Notes: a model not told the origin generated them from the letters alone. Positions 28,641 through 38,944 are shown, counted from the stretch's first letter. The stretch is DNA of 64,000 nucleotides from Candidatus Bathyarchaeota archaeon A05DMB-5 (GCA_019685655.1 JABFQP010000002.1:205276-269275); one strand, 5' to 3'. A program made the numbers and translations.

Positions 28641-30680
28641 ATGTCTAAAGAATCAGTAGAAGTTTACAAAGAATTCGAAACCGACATAATCCCACCTAGC
28701 TGGAAAGACAGAGTCTGGGATAAAAAAGACTTCAAAGAATGGTACGAAAACACAGTAAAAGACAAAAAGGCAAAGGAAGAATGGTGGGAAAAATGGGCAA
28801 ACGAGATTTTCTGGTTCAAAAAATGGAACAAAGTATTAGACGACAGCAACCCGCCATTCTACAGATGGTTTGTCGGTGGCGAAACAAATCTGGCGTACTT
28901 AGCCACAGACTGGCAACTAGCACAAGGCAGAAAAAACAAGTTAGCTCTAATATGGGAAGGAGAGCCATGGGACGAAAACCTGCAGCAGCCAAAAGAAGTT
29001 AGAAAATTCACATATTATGACATTCACAGAATATCAAACGTTATTAGCCATGCCTTGAAGGAGAAATTGAAGGTCAAAAAAGGAGAAATTCTAACATTCT
29101 ATCTACCGATGATTCCAGAACTCCCATTCTACATGCTCGCCGCACAAAGACTAGGAGCAAAACACAGCATAGTCTACAGTGGATTCAGCGCAGATGCACT
29201 AGCCACTAGAGCAATAGACGGCGGCGCCAGAATCATAGTTACGGCAGACGGGTTCTATAGAAGAGGACGCATAATAAGCTTGAAACCCATCGTCGACGAA
29301 GCCGTAAAAATATGCGCACAAAACGGATGCAAAATCGAAAAAGTCATCGTAGTCAAAAGAACAGGACAAGACATTCCATGGAATAACGACATTGACGTTT
29401 GGCACCATGAATTCATCAAAGATGTGCCACAAAATGTAAACATTCCAGTCGAAAAATGCGGCTCAGAAGATTTCTCCTATATACTCTACACGTCAGGCAC
29501 AACCGCCGCCCCAAAAGGAGCACAACATTCTATAGGTGGCTACGCAGTCGCCCTGTACACAACAATGAAGCTCATATTTGATGTGCGCGAAGACGACATC
29601 TACTGGTGCACAGCGGACATCGGATGGGTTACCGGTCATTCATACATTGTTTACGGACCGCTCATGGCAGGTTTGACATCCGTAATGTATGAAGGAGCAC
29701 CAGACTGTCCGGGACCAGACAGATGGTGGAACATAATCCAGCGATATGGCGTAACAATCTTCTACACCACGCCAACAGCAATCAGAATGCTAATGAAATT
29801 CCCAGAAGAGCTCGTCAAAAAATACGATTTATCAACAGTAAGAATCTGCCACTCCGTTGGCGAACCCATCAACCCAGAAGCATTCAAATGGTATTACAAA
29901 AACATCGGCAGAGAAGACATAGTCGCATCAAGCACATGGTGGATGACAGAAACAGGACAAATGCTAACAGGACACTTCCCCGGATTAGGAAAAATATTCC
30001 CACTCAAACCGGGAACAAACGGCTATTCAATACCAGGAGTTACAATGGAAGTTCTTGACGACGACGGAAATCCATGCAAACCTGGAGTGAGAGGATACTT
30101 AGCCATAACTTCACCATGGCCAGGAATGCTCATGACACTTTACAAAAGCCCCCAGAGATACATAGACGTTTACTGGTCAAGATTCAAGGGTAAAATGTAC
30201 TTCTACACTGGAGACTTCGCTATCAAAGACCAAGATGGATACATATGGGTGTTGGGAAGAGCGGACGACGTCCTCAAAGTTGCAGGTCACAGAATCGGAA
30301 CAGCAGAAATCGAATCGGCAATGATTAAACATCCAGCCGTAGCAGAATCAGCATGCGTCGGCAAAGAAGACCCAGTAAAGGGGCAGACACCGTTTATTTT
30401 CACAGTGCTTAAACAGGGATATTCTCCAAGCCAAGAACTTGCAAACGAATTAAAAATGCATTTAAGAAGCACAATTGGTCCACTCGTAGCATCAGACACC
30501 ACAATAGCCTTTGTAGATTCCGTTCCAAAAACAAGAAGCGGCAAGATAATGAGACGTCTATTAAAAGCGATAATTGCAGGAGCAACTCTCGGAGATGTCA
30601 GTACGCTGGAAGATGGCGTAGCTGTAGAAGAAGCAAAGAAAGCCTATGAATCAGTAAAAGCAGCCCTCGAACGCAAATAA
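28641..30680 (+). CDS. acsA: AMP-forming acetyl-CoA synthetase
   Basis: 679 residues, typical Acs length. It converts acetate, ATP and CoA to acetyl-CoA, AMP and pyrophosphate. Evidence is the P-loop-like YTSGTTAAPKGA near 282 (usually TSGTTGKPKG), DIGWVTGHSYIVYGPL near 330, WWMTETGQ near 432, GRADDVLKVAGHR in the hinge, and the C-terminal catalytic Lys635 in KTRSGKIMRRLL. That Lys is the residue acetylated by Pat-type enzymes in other organisms. The upstream transporter and the convergent ADP-forming synthetase/GNAT gene place it in an acetate block. The Ala-Ala in place of Gly-Lys in the loop is a mild oddity. Confidence 0.95.
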   Translation: MSKESVEVYKEFETDIIPPSWKDRVWDKKDFKEWYENTVKDKKAKEEWWEKWANEIFWFKKWNKVLDDSNPPFYRWFVGGETNLAYLATDWQLAQGRKNKLALIWEGEPWDENLQQPKEVRKFTYYDIHRISNVISHALKEKLKVKKGEILTFYLPMIPELPFYMLAAQRLGAKHSIVYSGFSADALATRAIDGGARIIVTADGFYRRGRIISLKPIVDEAVKICAQNGCKIEKVIVVKRTGQDIPWNNDIDVWHHEFIKDVPQNVNIPVEKCGSEDFSYILYTSGTTAAPKGAQHSIGGYAVALYTTMKLIFDVREDDIYWCTADIGWVTGHSYIVYGPLMAGLTSVMYEGAPDCPGPDRWWNIIQRYGVTIFYTTPTAIRMLMKFPEELVKKYDLSTVRICHSVGEPINPEAFKWYYKNIGREDIVASSTWWMTETGQMLTGHFPGLGKIFPLKPGTNGYSIPGVTMEVLDDDGNPCKPGVRGYLAITSPWPGMLMTLYKSPQRYIDVYWSRFKGKMYFYTGDFAIKDQDGYIWVLGRADDVLKVAGHRIGTAEIESAMIKHPAVAESACVGKEDPVKGQTPFIFTVLKQGYSPSQELANELKMHLRSTIGPLVASDTTIAFVDSVPKTRSGKIMRRLLKAIIAGATLGDVSTLEDGVAVEEAKKAYESVKAALERK

Positions 30681-30767
30681 AAGAAAAACTGCCTAACAAC
30701 TAAACATCAAACTTCAAGTTCCAAAATTTTTCTTAATTCTACTTTTCAAAAATCCACAAGAGAAGTG

Positions 30768-33449
30768 CTAAGCTATTTCTAATGTCGCAATGGAAAGCTC
30801 ACTGTCAAACGGTTGTATCACGAACCCTTTTTTGGTGCACATGTTAATCATTTTAGAGTTATCCGAGATTACGTAACCGAATATCGTTTTTAACTTCATA
30901 TCTCTGCCAATTTCAATAATGTAATCGAGCAGTTTGGAACCAAGCCCAAGCCCTTGCCATTGGTCTCCTACTACAACAGCAAACTCTCCACGTTTTCCAC
31001 CAGGCTCCAAAGTGAGCAGGGCAACACCAATTATGCTTCTTTTGTCTTTCTGCATCTCCGCAACAATGGCAATCTCACGGTCATAATCTATATTACAATA
31101 ACGCGTTAAGGTTTTATGAGGAACCTCCTTAAAAACTTGGAAAAACCGGAGACGCATCGTTTCTTCAGATAAGGAACAATAAAGTTCGTTTAATAGAGCC
31201 TCATCTTCAGGTTTTATTGGACGAAGAACCACGGGGGTTCCATTTTTTAATGTCCACTGAGTGACGTATTTCTTAGGGTAAGGGGCTATCACGAGATGTT
31301 CATGAGGTGAGATTTCATGCAGCATTTTTTCAGTTTCTATAACTATTCTGGCGTCAACAGCTACAGCGCTATTCTCATCGACAAGTAAAGGATTCACATC
31401 AATCTCCTTTATCTCCGGAAAATCCATCACAAGCTGTGAAAACTTCACTAAAATCTCCTCGAGAAGTTTAAAATTAGTACGAAAGCCGCTCGACTCAGAA
31501 AGCTGGTAAATTTTAGTCTTCTCCATGAGTCGCTTTGCGAGAACTTGGTTTAATGGCGGAAGCCCTATGCTTATATCTTGCAATAATTCTGTCGCTACAC
31601 CACCCATTCCAAAAACTATCACGGCGCCAAATTGAGGGTCTTTCTTAGAACCAATCAACAGTTCGTATCCTCGTTTCCGAACCATAGGCTGGATTACGAC
31701 ACCTTGAAATTCGGCTTCAGGGCTGTAGCTTTTTACTTTTTGCGCCAATTCGTTAAAAAACATCTTAACCTCAGCTGGCGACCAAACATTGAGTATGACG
31801 CTTTCTGCTTTGGATTTATGGGTTATTTGTGGCGAAAGGGCTTTCATGACAATTGGATACCCTAACACAGAAGCCACAACTTCAGCTTCCTCCGGAGTCC
31901 TTGCAGTCATAGTTTTTATTGTTGGAATCTGATATGCCTCAAGAAACTGCAGAGACTCTGATTGAGTCAGAACTTTTCGCCCTTCGCTAAAAGCTCTTCG
32001 CAAAATCTCTTTAAGAAAAGCAGGAATAGTTAACTCAATGGGAAGCTCTTCAGGAGTTTGATAGAGAAGCTCCAAGTTTTGAGTGTAGCTATACATGTAC
32101 ATGAATGTAGAAACAGCTTGCTCCGGCGTGCTAAACGCTGGGATGCTGTTCTTTTGCAGTAACAGCCTAGCCCTTCGGCAGTCACCTTCACCTATAAATG
32201 ACGTAAGAACTGGCTTTGTTGTTTGTTTAGAAAGTTCGATTATCATTTTTGCTGTCGCAAGAGGATTAGCCGCCCCTTGAGGAGTATACACAATCAAGAA
32301 GCCATCGCTATTCGGATCTTTAAAACATATTTCCATAACCTTCCTAAACCTGTCCACGGTGGCTTCTTCTAAAATGTCAATGGGATTTGCCGCGCGACAA
32401 TACAATGGCAAAACATTTCGCAAAGCTTGAACAGTTTCACTGCTTAACTGTGAGAGACGCCCACCTCGCGCAATGAGACAATCAGTTGCGATTATGCTTG
32501 GTCCACCAGCGTTGGTGATTATTGTAAGATTTGGTCCTTTAGGATTTGATTGCATTGCCAACGCTTCTGCACAGCTAAAGAGGTCATTTATCGCTTCAAC
32601 ACGAACAATTCCAGCACGTCTAAAAGCCGCGTCGTAAATAGCGTCTTCTCCACAGAGGGCGCCGATATGAGATACTGTTGCTTCTGCACTCTCGGGAAAT
32701 CGTCCTGCTTTTACTACTACGATAGGTTTGGCTCTGGCGAACCCTCTTGAGGCGCTCATAAATTTCCGCGCGTCTGTGACACATTCAATGTAGAGTATGA
32801 TGCTTCGTGTTTGAACATCATTTCCGAAATAATCAATAAGATCCCCAAGATCTACGTCAATCATTGAGCCAGTTGAGACTACAGCGCTGAAACCAATGTT
32901 TGCTTCAGCAGCCCAGTCTAGCACTGAAGCACATAATGCTGCACTTTGAGAAATGAATGCTATTCTTCCAGGTTCAGCTGTTTTGTTTGCAAATGTAGCG
33001 TTTAGTTTGATTTTTGGTCGCATTATTCCAAGGCTGTTGGGTCCAATGATTCGCATGTTGTATTTATTTTTGAGTTCAAGAATTTGGTTTTCGAGTGCTT
33101 CTCCTTCTTTTCCTGTTTCTCTAAAACCAGCCGAAATAATGATTGCTCCCGCTACACCGGCTTTTCCACATTCTTCTATAATTTGCGGAACCGTATGCGC
33201 TGGAGTTGCAATTACTGCAAGGTCTATTTGCCACGGGATTTTGGTGACGCTAGGATATGCGGTGATTCCTTGAATTGTGGGTCTGAAAGGGTTAACGGGG
33301 TAAACTACTCCGGTGTAGCCTACGCCGACCAAATTTTGTATGAGTCTGGCGCCAACTGAGCCCTCTTTGTCGCTTGCGCCTATCACTGCGATTCTTTTAG
33401 GATTGAAGATTTTGTCGAGATTTTCAGTGCCCACCCTCACGTCCTCCAT
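30768..33449 (-). CDS. ADP-forming acyl-CoA synthetase fused to GNAT acetyltransferase (Pat-like)
   Basis: 893 residues in four parts. CoA-binding Rossmann domain at about 12-140 (RIAVIGASDKEGSVG). Succinyl-CoA-synthetase-like domains at 150-460 with the phospho-histidine His261 in VSHIGALCGED. ATP-grasp domain at about 480-705. C-terminal GNAT domain at about 730-893 with the acetyl-CoA loop GDQWQGLGLGSKL near 828. This is the order of bacterial Pat/YfiQ, which acetylates and silences Acs; in the enteric enzyme the synthetase half is reported inactive. Here His261 is kept, so acetyl-CoA to acetate plus ATP may also occur. The gene converges on acsA with 87 bases between stops. The dual function is inferred. 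Confidence 0.92.
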   Translation of the reverse strand: MEDVRVGTENLDKIFNPKRIAVIGASDKEGSVGARLIQNLVGVGYTGVVYPVNPFRPTIQGITAYPSVTKIPWQIDLAVIATPAHTVPQIIEECGKAGVAGAIIISAGFRETGKEGEALENQILELKNKYNMRIIGPNSLGIMRPKIKLNATFANKTAEPGRIAFISQSAALCASVLDWAAEANIGFSAVVSTGSMIDVDLGDLIDYFGNDVQTRSIILYIECVTDARKFMSASRGFARAKPIVVVKAGRFPESAEATVSHIGALCGEDAIYDAAFRRAGIVRVEAINDLFSCAEALAMQSNPKGPNLTIITNAGGPSIIATDCLIARGGRLSQLSSETVQALRNVLPLYCRAANPIDILEEATVDRFRKVMEICFKDPNSDGFLIVYTPQGAANPLATAKMIIELSKQTTKPVLTSFIGEGDCRRARLLLQKNSIPAFSTPEQAVSTFMYMYSYTQNLELLYQTPEELPIELTIPAFLKEILRRAFSEGRKVLTQSESLQFLEAYQIPTIKTMTARTPEEAEVVASVLGYPIVMKALSPQITHKSKAESVILNVWSPAEVKMFFNELAQKVKSYSPEAEFQGVVIQPMVRKRGYELLIGSKKDPQFGAVIVFGMGGVATELLQDISIGLPPLNQVLAKRLMEKTKIYQLSESSGFRTNFKLLEEILVKFSQLVMDFPEIKEIDVNPLLVDENSAVAVDARIVIETEKMLHEISPHEHLVIAPYPKKYVTQWTLKNGTPVVLRPIKPEDEALLNELYCSLSEETMRLRFFQVFKEVPHKTLTRYCNIDYDREIAIVAEMQKDKRSIIGVALLTLEPGGKRGEFAVVVGDQWQGLGLGSKLLDYIIEIGRDMKLKTIFGYVISDNSKMINMCTKKGFVIQPFDSELSIATLEIA

Positions 33450-33568
33450 TCTTTGCAGAATGCGCCCTTCACATGTGTTAGTATATACGATACATATTCT
33501 TTAAAGTATTCCTAAATGACCCATACCAGAAAAAATTAGACCACTTCTCTTATCATCATTTTATAGTT

Positions 33569-34861
33569 TTAGGGATAAATTCTAGTGATTGTCCTAGGGA
33601 AGGGAATCGTTTCCCGTATGTGCTTTAGTTTACATATCCACATTACAGTTCTTTCAAGTCCCAATCCAAACCCGGAGTGGGGCACTGAGCCGTACCTTCT
33701 TAAATCTAAGTACCATTCGTACGCTTTCTTGGGCAAGCCGAACTCTTCTATTCTTTGTTCGAGCAGTTTTAAATCGTGAATTCTTTCGCTTCCTCCGATT
33801 ATTTCGCCGTAACCTTCAGGAGCCATCAAATCAGCGCAAAGCGCAACTTCAGGATTTTTCGGGTCAGGTTGCATGTAGAAGGCTTTGACTTTTGCTGGGT
33901 ATCTGTGAACGAACACGGGTTTTTCAAATTTCAAGGAAATGAATCTTTCATGAGGCGCTCCCAAGTCTTCTCCCCATTGTATTGGACATTTGGCTTTCTG
34001 CAGCATCTCTATTGCTTCCGTGTAGCTGATTCTTTCGAAAGGAGGCTCAACTTTTTTCAAAGGCTTTAAGTCTCTCTTTAAGGCTTCAAGCTCTCGCTTT
34101 CTTCTTTCCAGGACTGTTTTCACTATGTATGTGACCAATTCTTCTTGAAGCTTCAAGTTATCCTCAAAAGTGTAGAATGCCATTTCAGGCTCAAGCATCC
34201 AGAACTCCGTTAAATGCCGTGGTGTTTTTGATTTTTCAGCTCGGAAGGTTGGTCCAAAACAGTAAACTTTGCCAAACGCGGCGATTGTAGCTTCAACATA
34301 AAGCTGTCCGCTTTGTGTTAGGAATGCTTTGTCGCCGAAATATGGAACCTCGAAAAGAGTTGCAACGCCTTCTACGGCGGCGGGAGTGAGAATCGGAGAA
34401 TCTGTTAAGGTGAAGCCTCTTTCGTCCAAGAAATCTCTGCATGCCTTCACGATTTCAGCTCTCACTTTCAATATAGCAACTTGCCTAGGACTTCGTACCC
34501 ATAATTGTCGAAAGCTAAGTAAGAAATCGATGCCATGTTCCTTCTTGCCTAATGGATATTCCTGTTCTGCTAAATGGATAATTTGTAAATCCTTGATTCT
34601 TATTTCGTAGCCGCCTGGTGCTCTTTTATCCTCTTTAACTAAGCCTTTAATTTTGATGGATGATTCTTGTGTTAGTTTGTCAGTGTCGCTGAAAACTTTC
34701 TTGGAGACTTCGTCCTTGTGAACTGTGGCTTGTATGGTTCCAGTGCCATCTCGCACCATCAAAAACTGGACGCCGCCGCCGGAACGTTTTGTAACTAGCC
34801 AACCTTTTATTTCAACTTCTTTTTCAGTTAGTTTTCCGTCTAATATGTCACTAACGCTCAT
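33569..34861 (-). CDS. asnS: Asparaginyl-tRNA synthetase
   Basis: ATG at 34861 is preferred (430 residues); AAGGTG lies 7-8 bases upstream, whereas the alternative TTG two codons earlier has none. N-terminal OB-fold anticodon-binding domain ([24 protein letters not shown]), then the class IIb catalytic core with [24 protein letters not shown] (motif 2) and [13 protein letters not shown] (motif 3). [13 protein letters not shown] and the ending [12 protein letters not shown] separate AsnRS from archaeal AspRS. It charges tRNA-Asn with asparagine. Confidence 0.93.
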   Translation of the reverse strand: MSVSDILDGKLTEKEVEIKGWLVTKRSGGGVQFLMVRDGTGTIQATVHKDEVSKKVFSDTDKLTQESSIKIKGLVKEDKRAPGGYEIRIKDLQIIHLAEQEYPLGKKEHGIDFLLSFRQLWVRSPRQVAILKVRAEIVKACRDFLDERGFTLTDSPILTPAAVEGVATLFEVPYFGDKAFLTQSGQLYVEATIAAFGKVYCFGPTFRAEKSKTPRHLTEFWMLEPEMAFYTFEDNLKLQEELVTYIVKTVLERRKRELEALKRDLKPLKKVEPPFERISYTEAIEMLQKAKCPIQWGEDLGAPHERFISLKFEKPVFVHRYPAKVKAFYMQPDPKNPEVALCADLMAPEGYGEIIGGSERIHDLKLLEQRIEEFGLPKKAYEWYLDLRRYGSVPHSGFGLGLERTVMWICKLKHIRETIPFPRTITRIYP

Positions 34862-35104
34862 GCGCAAGCACCTTCTTCAAAACTTACGGGGTATATGCTT
34901 ATAAATCCAAAAGAAGATTCAGCTTTTTCAGGTGAAGTTAAAACGTTCACCGTGCAAGTTTAGCACCTTACAACCCTAATTGCGTCTTTAATTTTAAATG
35001 TTTCGTTTTCAATGTTAACTTTCTCGTTAAAAGTAAGGTGGACAATAGGTTGTTGTCACACAATTCTTAAATCTCTAACTTTTGGCAATACTACATGAAG
35101 AAGA

Positions 35105-36481
35105 ATGCATATTATGGGAAAGCACAATCAGAAGCTGCTGACTCTGAAGATTTCGGCAGTTGCAATAATGAGTGTGGTTGTTGTTGAAGTTATTTTGGGC
35201 TTTATTGTTGGGAGTTTAGCAATCTTAAGCGACGGTGCTCACGCGTTGTTAGATGCCATATCCATGTTTGTGCTCGTGATTGCTACAAGAGCTTCGCTTA
35301 AACCGCCCGACGAGGAACACATGTATGGACACGAAAAAATCGAATCCATCGGCGGATTAATCGGTGGAATAATTCTCTCTGTTACAGCAGTTTTCTTGAT
35401 GTTTGAAGCTGTTTTGAAACTTCTGGAAAATAAGCCATATCTGGTTTCAGAATGGGAGTTTGCGGGTTTCATAGCCATCGCCTACACTTTCTGCATAGAC
35501 ATCTTAAGAGTTACAATATTGCATAAGATGGAACATGAAAGCGTAACAGTTAAAGCAGGACTATACCATGCTCTAGCGGATTTAGGTTCAACAATCATTG
35601 CGTTTCTCGGATTTGGACTGGCAACGGTTGGAATATTTCAAGGAGATGTATTAGCTTCAATAGTTCTTAGCACTATAATAGGCTACTTAAGCGTCAGATT
35701 AGTCTGGAGCAGCGGAATGGAGTTAAGCGATGCCATATCAAGGGATGTTGCAACAAAAGTTAGGAAAGAAATACTCAGCGTAAAAGGAGTCTGCAGATGC
35801 GAGAACTTGAGAGTCAGAAGGGCAGGCGAGAAAACATTTGTAGAAACTACAGTGCAAGTGCCAGATTATATGAGCCTAGAAGAAGCGCATGCATTAGCCT
35901 CAAAGATAGAAACAGACATCAAAAGTTCTCTGGGAAACGCCGACGTCACAATCCACATTGAACCATTGGAAGCGGAAGGACGAACTGAAAAACTTGTGGA
36001 GAAATTGGCAACTGAAGTTGAAGGCGTAAAGGAAGCCCATGAAATAAACGTGACATGCACTGGAGGAAAACTGTACATAACCTTGCATGCACAAGTAGAC
36101 CCCGCGATGTCTATTGAAAAATCTCATGAAATAGCGGACAAAATTGAACAGAAAGTCAGTAAAGGGATAAGGGATGTTAAGAACATAACCGTTCACATAG
36201 AACCGTTTGATGCTGAACTGCGGAAAGGCTCAGCAGTAGATGAGAATGAAATAAGAGAAATTGTTTCTCATGCCATGGAAAAGTACAAGCAAACTTTTGA
36301 AATTAAAAAAATAGTAACTTATGTGGCTGAGAAAAGGCGCTATATCAACATAGACTGCAGCTTCAGCGGCAAACCATCAATAAAAGATGCGCATGAACTC
36401 GCTTCTTACATTGAAGAAAAATTGAAGGAAAAATTTGCGGAAACAATAGTCACTGTTCACATAGAACCAGAGAAAAAATGA
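35105..36481 (+). CDS. CDF cation exporter with three tandem cytosolic domains
   Basis: 458 residues. Six membrane segments lie in the first 205 residues. The transport site is His46 and Asp50 (SDGAHALLD) with His155 and Asp159 (YHALADLG), an HD-HD set typical of zinc-specific members. The cytosolic part holds three similar ferredoxin-like dimerisation domains, about 212-290, 292-372 and 382-456, each ending in a V(T)xHIEP strand. Usual CDF proteins have one such domain. The protein probably exports Zn2+ or a similar ion, with an enlarged sensor part. ATG at 35105 and 35114 are both possible. Confidence 0.9.
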   Translation: MHIMGKHNQKLLTLKISAVAIMSVVVVEVILGFIVGSLAILSDGAHALLDAISMFVLVIATRASLKPPDEEHMYGHEKIESIGGLIGGIILSVTAVFLMFEAVLKLLENKPYLVSEWEFAGFIAIAYTFCIDILRVTILHKMEHESVTVKAGLYHALADLGSTIIAFLGFGLATVGIFQGDVLASIVLSTIIGYLSVRLVWSSGMELSDAISRDVATKVRKEILSVKGVCRCENLRVRRAGEKTFVETTVQVPDYMSLEEAHALASKIETDIKSSLGNADVTIHIEPLEAEGRTEKLVEKLATEVEGVKEAHEINVTCTGGKLYITLHAQVDPAMSIEKSHEIADKIEQKVSKGIRDVKNITVHIEPFDAELRKGSAVDENEIREIVSHAMEKYKQTFEIKKIVTYVAEKRRYINIDCSFSGKPSIKDAHELASYIEEKLKEKFAETIVTVHIEPEKK

Positions 36482-36486
36482 GAAGG

Positions 36487-38343
36487 TTAAAGGAGTTCGA
36501 TTTCGTTTATGAAATGTAAGTCTTCTAAACTGTTCATTTTAATTTTCTTGTCAGACACCGTGTAAAGTGTTTCCTCGATGTAGAGTATCCGCTTCACCCA
36601 GTAGCTGGGGGTCCACACATTCATTTCAGCAGTTAAGTGTGTAATATTTCCTCTGAGCATGAAGCCTTCAATGGATGCACTAAACACGTAAGCACCTTGC
36701 CAGACCGGTTCTCCAGACGCCCATGGGGGTACACCGTCAGGATATTCGCTTTCATCTATTTCTGCAACTAAAACGGGTACAGCTAGAAGATTTCTTGATT
36801 TATCAAAAAGAAATGCTTTATGATCGCTTAGAACAAGCGAGTCTGTTCCTCTGTCGCCGATCGTGTAGTTTGCTATTTGTTTTGGATTGTTTACGTCGGT
36901 GACGTCAAAGAGGGATATTTTTACTCCTTGATACCATGCAAAGTCTCCTTCGTCTGCTTCGACTGTATGTTTGCCTATGCCGATTAGATGTGTTTCATCA
37001 TAAGGATGCAAGTAGTCTGAGTATCCTGGAATGTGCAGTTCTCCTAGAACTGATGGATTGGCTGGTTGGCTTAAGTCTATCACGAACAATGGGTCAGTTT
37101 TTTTGAAAGTTACAAAATAAGCTCTATTGCCCATGAATCTGGCGGAATGGAAGTTTTCACCAGGTGCAAGTCCTTCCAGTTTTCCAACTACGCTTAGATT
37201 CATGTCTAGTACGTAGAGGTTTGTTTGCGTTGTCCAGTTCTGTGTCCACGTTGTTGTTTCGATTCTGAAATAGTCGCTGTATTCGTCCATTGAAAATTGA
37301 TTGCGTTCATGCCCTGGCACTGTTCCCTTGGCTTCGCATGTCATATTACTACCTTGCACACGTATTCGATAGATAGTAGTATTACCATTCCAGTCCCAGT
37401 CTCGATATGTCACATATATGTTATTGAGTGAGACATACATGTTGCATGTGCCTCCAAGCATTAGTGTCAAGTAAACTGGCGACTCTGTTATGTTTTGCAT
37501 GTTCATAGCAAAGAATGTTGTATACTGATAGTAGTCGTCAGTTCCATTAAAGTATCGGATTTCGGTGGGAGCAATTCGTATGATTTTACCGTCAGAGTTA
37601 ATTTCTGGAAGGAAAAGCGTTTCATTAATCAAATAAGCTGCTTCGCTGACAACGAAGTAGACATAGTCGCCAATCATTCTGGAGTTGAAGTAGCTACCTG
37701 AAATGACAAGGTCGCGCAAAAGTGTTGGATTGTCAGGATTTTTAATATCATATACTTTCACGAAGGTCTTGATGTCAACAACGTAATATTTATCGTAAAC
37801 TAGTGGAAAGTGATATTCTGACCCTAAAATCGCTAACTTGTCGCCGTTGACAAAAATTCCAATAGGATATAGATTCTCAAAGGTTATTTTTGAAACTATT
37901 TTAGCCTGCGCGGGAGGATAAGCTCTCAGGATATAAACCGCATTACCAGACAAAGTGTACATATAACCTCTATCGTCAACTTTTACAATGTCTGCTTCGT
38001 CTACTCCAGCAACTTGAATGTTTGTGGTTGAATGCGAAGGAGCAGCACTTTTCACTATTCCGCTTTCAGATAGTATGCCAAACGAGTTAGCGAACCTAGC
38101 ATCCGCAGGTCCATAAATCCAAAAAGGCGCTTGATTCTTAGAATTCATTCTTAAGAAGTTCTTCAACTCTTCCTCGGATTGAAATGATGAGAGCAAAGGA
38201 GACTGTGGCGCGGAGACCGGCGGAGCGCCGGGAGTATACTTAAACGGGATAATGATGTTAAGAATTACTGCTGTTAATATAGAGGCGAGCAGAATAGCAG
38301 CGAGTCCATAGAGGAGTGCTTGTTTCTTAATTTTGCTTTCCAC
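36487..38343 (-). CDS. Membrane-anchored extracellular beta-propeller protein
   Basis: 618 residues. An N-terminal helix at about 10-33 (LLYGLAAILLASILTAVILN) is a signal anchor and the rest should lie outside the cell. Repeated blade-like units such as GVDEADIVKVDDRGYMYTLSGNAVYILRAYP, DPLFVIDLSQPANPSVLGEL and LFDVTDVNNPKQIANY match the secreted beta-propeller family described as distantly WD40-like (COG4880). Function is unknown; surface binding or envelope roles have been suggested for such folds. A membrane winged-helix gene follows upstream on the same strand with 74 bases between. Confidence 0.85.
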   Translation of the reverse strand: MESKIKKQALLYGLAAILLASILTAVILNIIIPFKYTPGAPPVSAPQSPLLSSFQSEEELKNFLRMNSKNQAPFWIYGPADARFANSFGILSESGIVKSAAPSHSTTNIQVAGVDEADIVKVDDRGYMYTLSGNAVYILRAYPPAQAKIVSKITFENLYPIGIFVNGDKLAILGSEYHFPLVYDKYYVVDIKTFVKVYDIKNPDNPTLLRDLVISGSYFNSRMIGDYVYFVVSEAAYLINETLFLPEINSDGKIIRIAPTEIRYFNGTDDYYQYTTFFAMNMQNITESPVYLTLMLGGTCNMYVSLNNIYVTYRDWDWNGNTTIYRIRVQGSNMTCEAKGTVPGHERNQFSMDEYSDYFRIETTTWTQNWTTQTNLYVLDMNLSVVGKLEGLAPGENFHSARFMGNRAYFVTFKKTDPLFVIDLSQPANPSVLGELHIPGYSDYLHPYDETHLIGIGKHTVEADEGDFAWYQGVKISLFDVTDVNNPKQIANYTIGDRGTDSLVLSDHKAFLFDKSRNLLAVPVLVAEIDESEYPDGVPPWASGEPVWQGAYVFSASIEGFMLRGNITHLTAEMNVWTPSYWVKRILYIEETLYTVSDKKIKMNSLEDLHFINEIELL

Positions 38344-38417
38344 TGATTAATCACCTACTACACGTTAGAGTTTCTGCGATATTTCATGCTATACTTTGGA
38401 ACGCGATGTTCCAAAAG

Positions 38418-38867
38418 TTAGTACGGTCGTAAAGACCATACTCGAAACGCTTCGTACCAGAAAATAACCGAGACAATGGCTCCGAAAGTTATTATAAACA
38501 AGTTCTCTCTTGTAATCCCTTGAACGAGAAATAAAAGAAAAAGAGCGTAAAAAACGGTGGAAAATACGGCATAAAAGAAGTAACGCGGAAACAATAATCT
38601 TCCAAGCTTGACAAAGTGTCTAAGCACGCCAATTTTGACTTCGTTGACTAAGAAATAGTGACCGCCGACATTCTGCTTCTCAACCAATCCTAACTCACGG
38701 AGCTGTTCAAGGTGATGCTGCGCCACGCTGGGACTACTGAAACGCAGGGCTTTCTGAACTTCTCGAACACTCAATGGATGACCGCTTTTCAAAAGAAGCC
38801 AGTATACTTTCCAAGCCTTTCCTCTAAGCGCGTATTCAAACTTTGCCTCTTCAGCCTCGTTCAACAA
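38418..38867 (-). CDS. Winged-helix regulator with two C-terminal membrane helices
   Basis: 149 residues. An ArsR-like winged helix at about 15-75 (HPLSVREVQKALRFSSPSVAQHHLEQLRELGLV is its recognition region) is followed by two hydrophobic helices at about 90-115 and 118-140. It is therefore probably a membrane-tethered DNA-binding protein. It lies directly upstream of the beta-propeller gene on the same strand, so it may control it or be co-expressed. TTG start at 38867 is uncertain. Confidence 0.8.
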   Translation of the reverse strand: MLNEAEEAKFEYALRGKAWKVYWLLLKSGHPLSVREVQKALRFSSPSVAQHHLEQLRELGLVEKQNVGGHYFLVNEVKIGVLRHFVKLGRLLFPRYFFYAVFSTVFYALFLLFLVQGITRENLFIITFGAIVSVIFWYEAFRVWSLRPY

Positions 38868-38944
38868 GCAGCACGCTTCTCAAAATATAGTTCTAGAATA
38901 TGACACTTATAAGTCCAATTTTAGAACAAAACAGACCATACGGA

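Noticed and set aside
34880..35060. Short minus-strand frame upstream of AsnRS ending in KDAIRVVRC
   Set aside because: About 30 codons with no start codon in frame.
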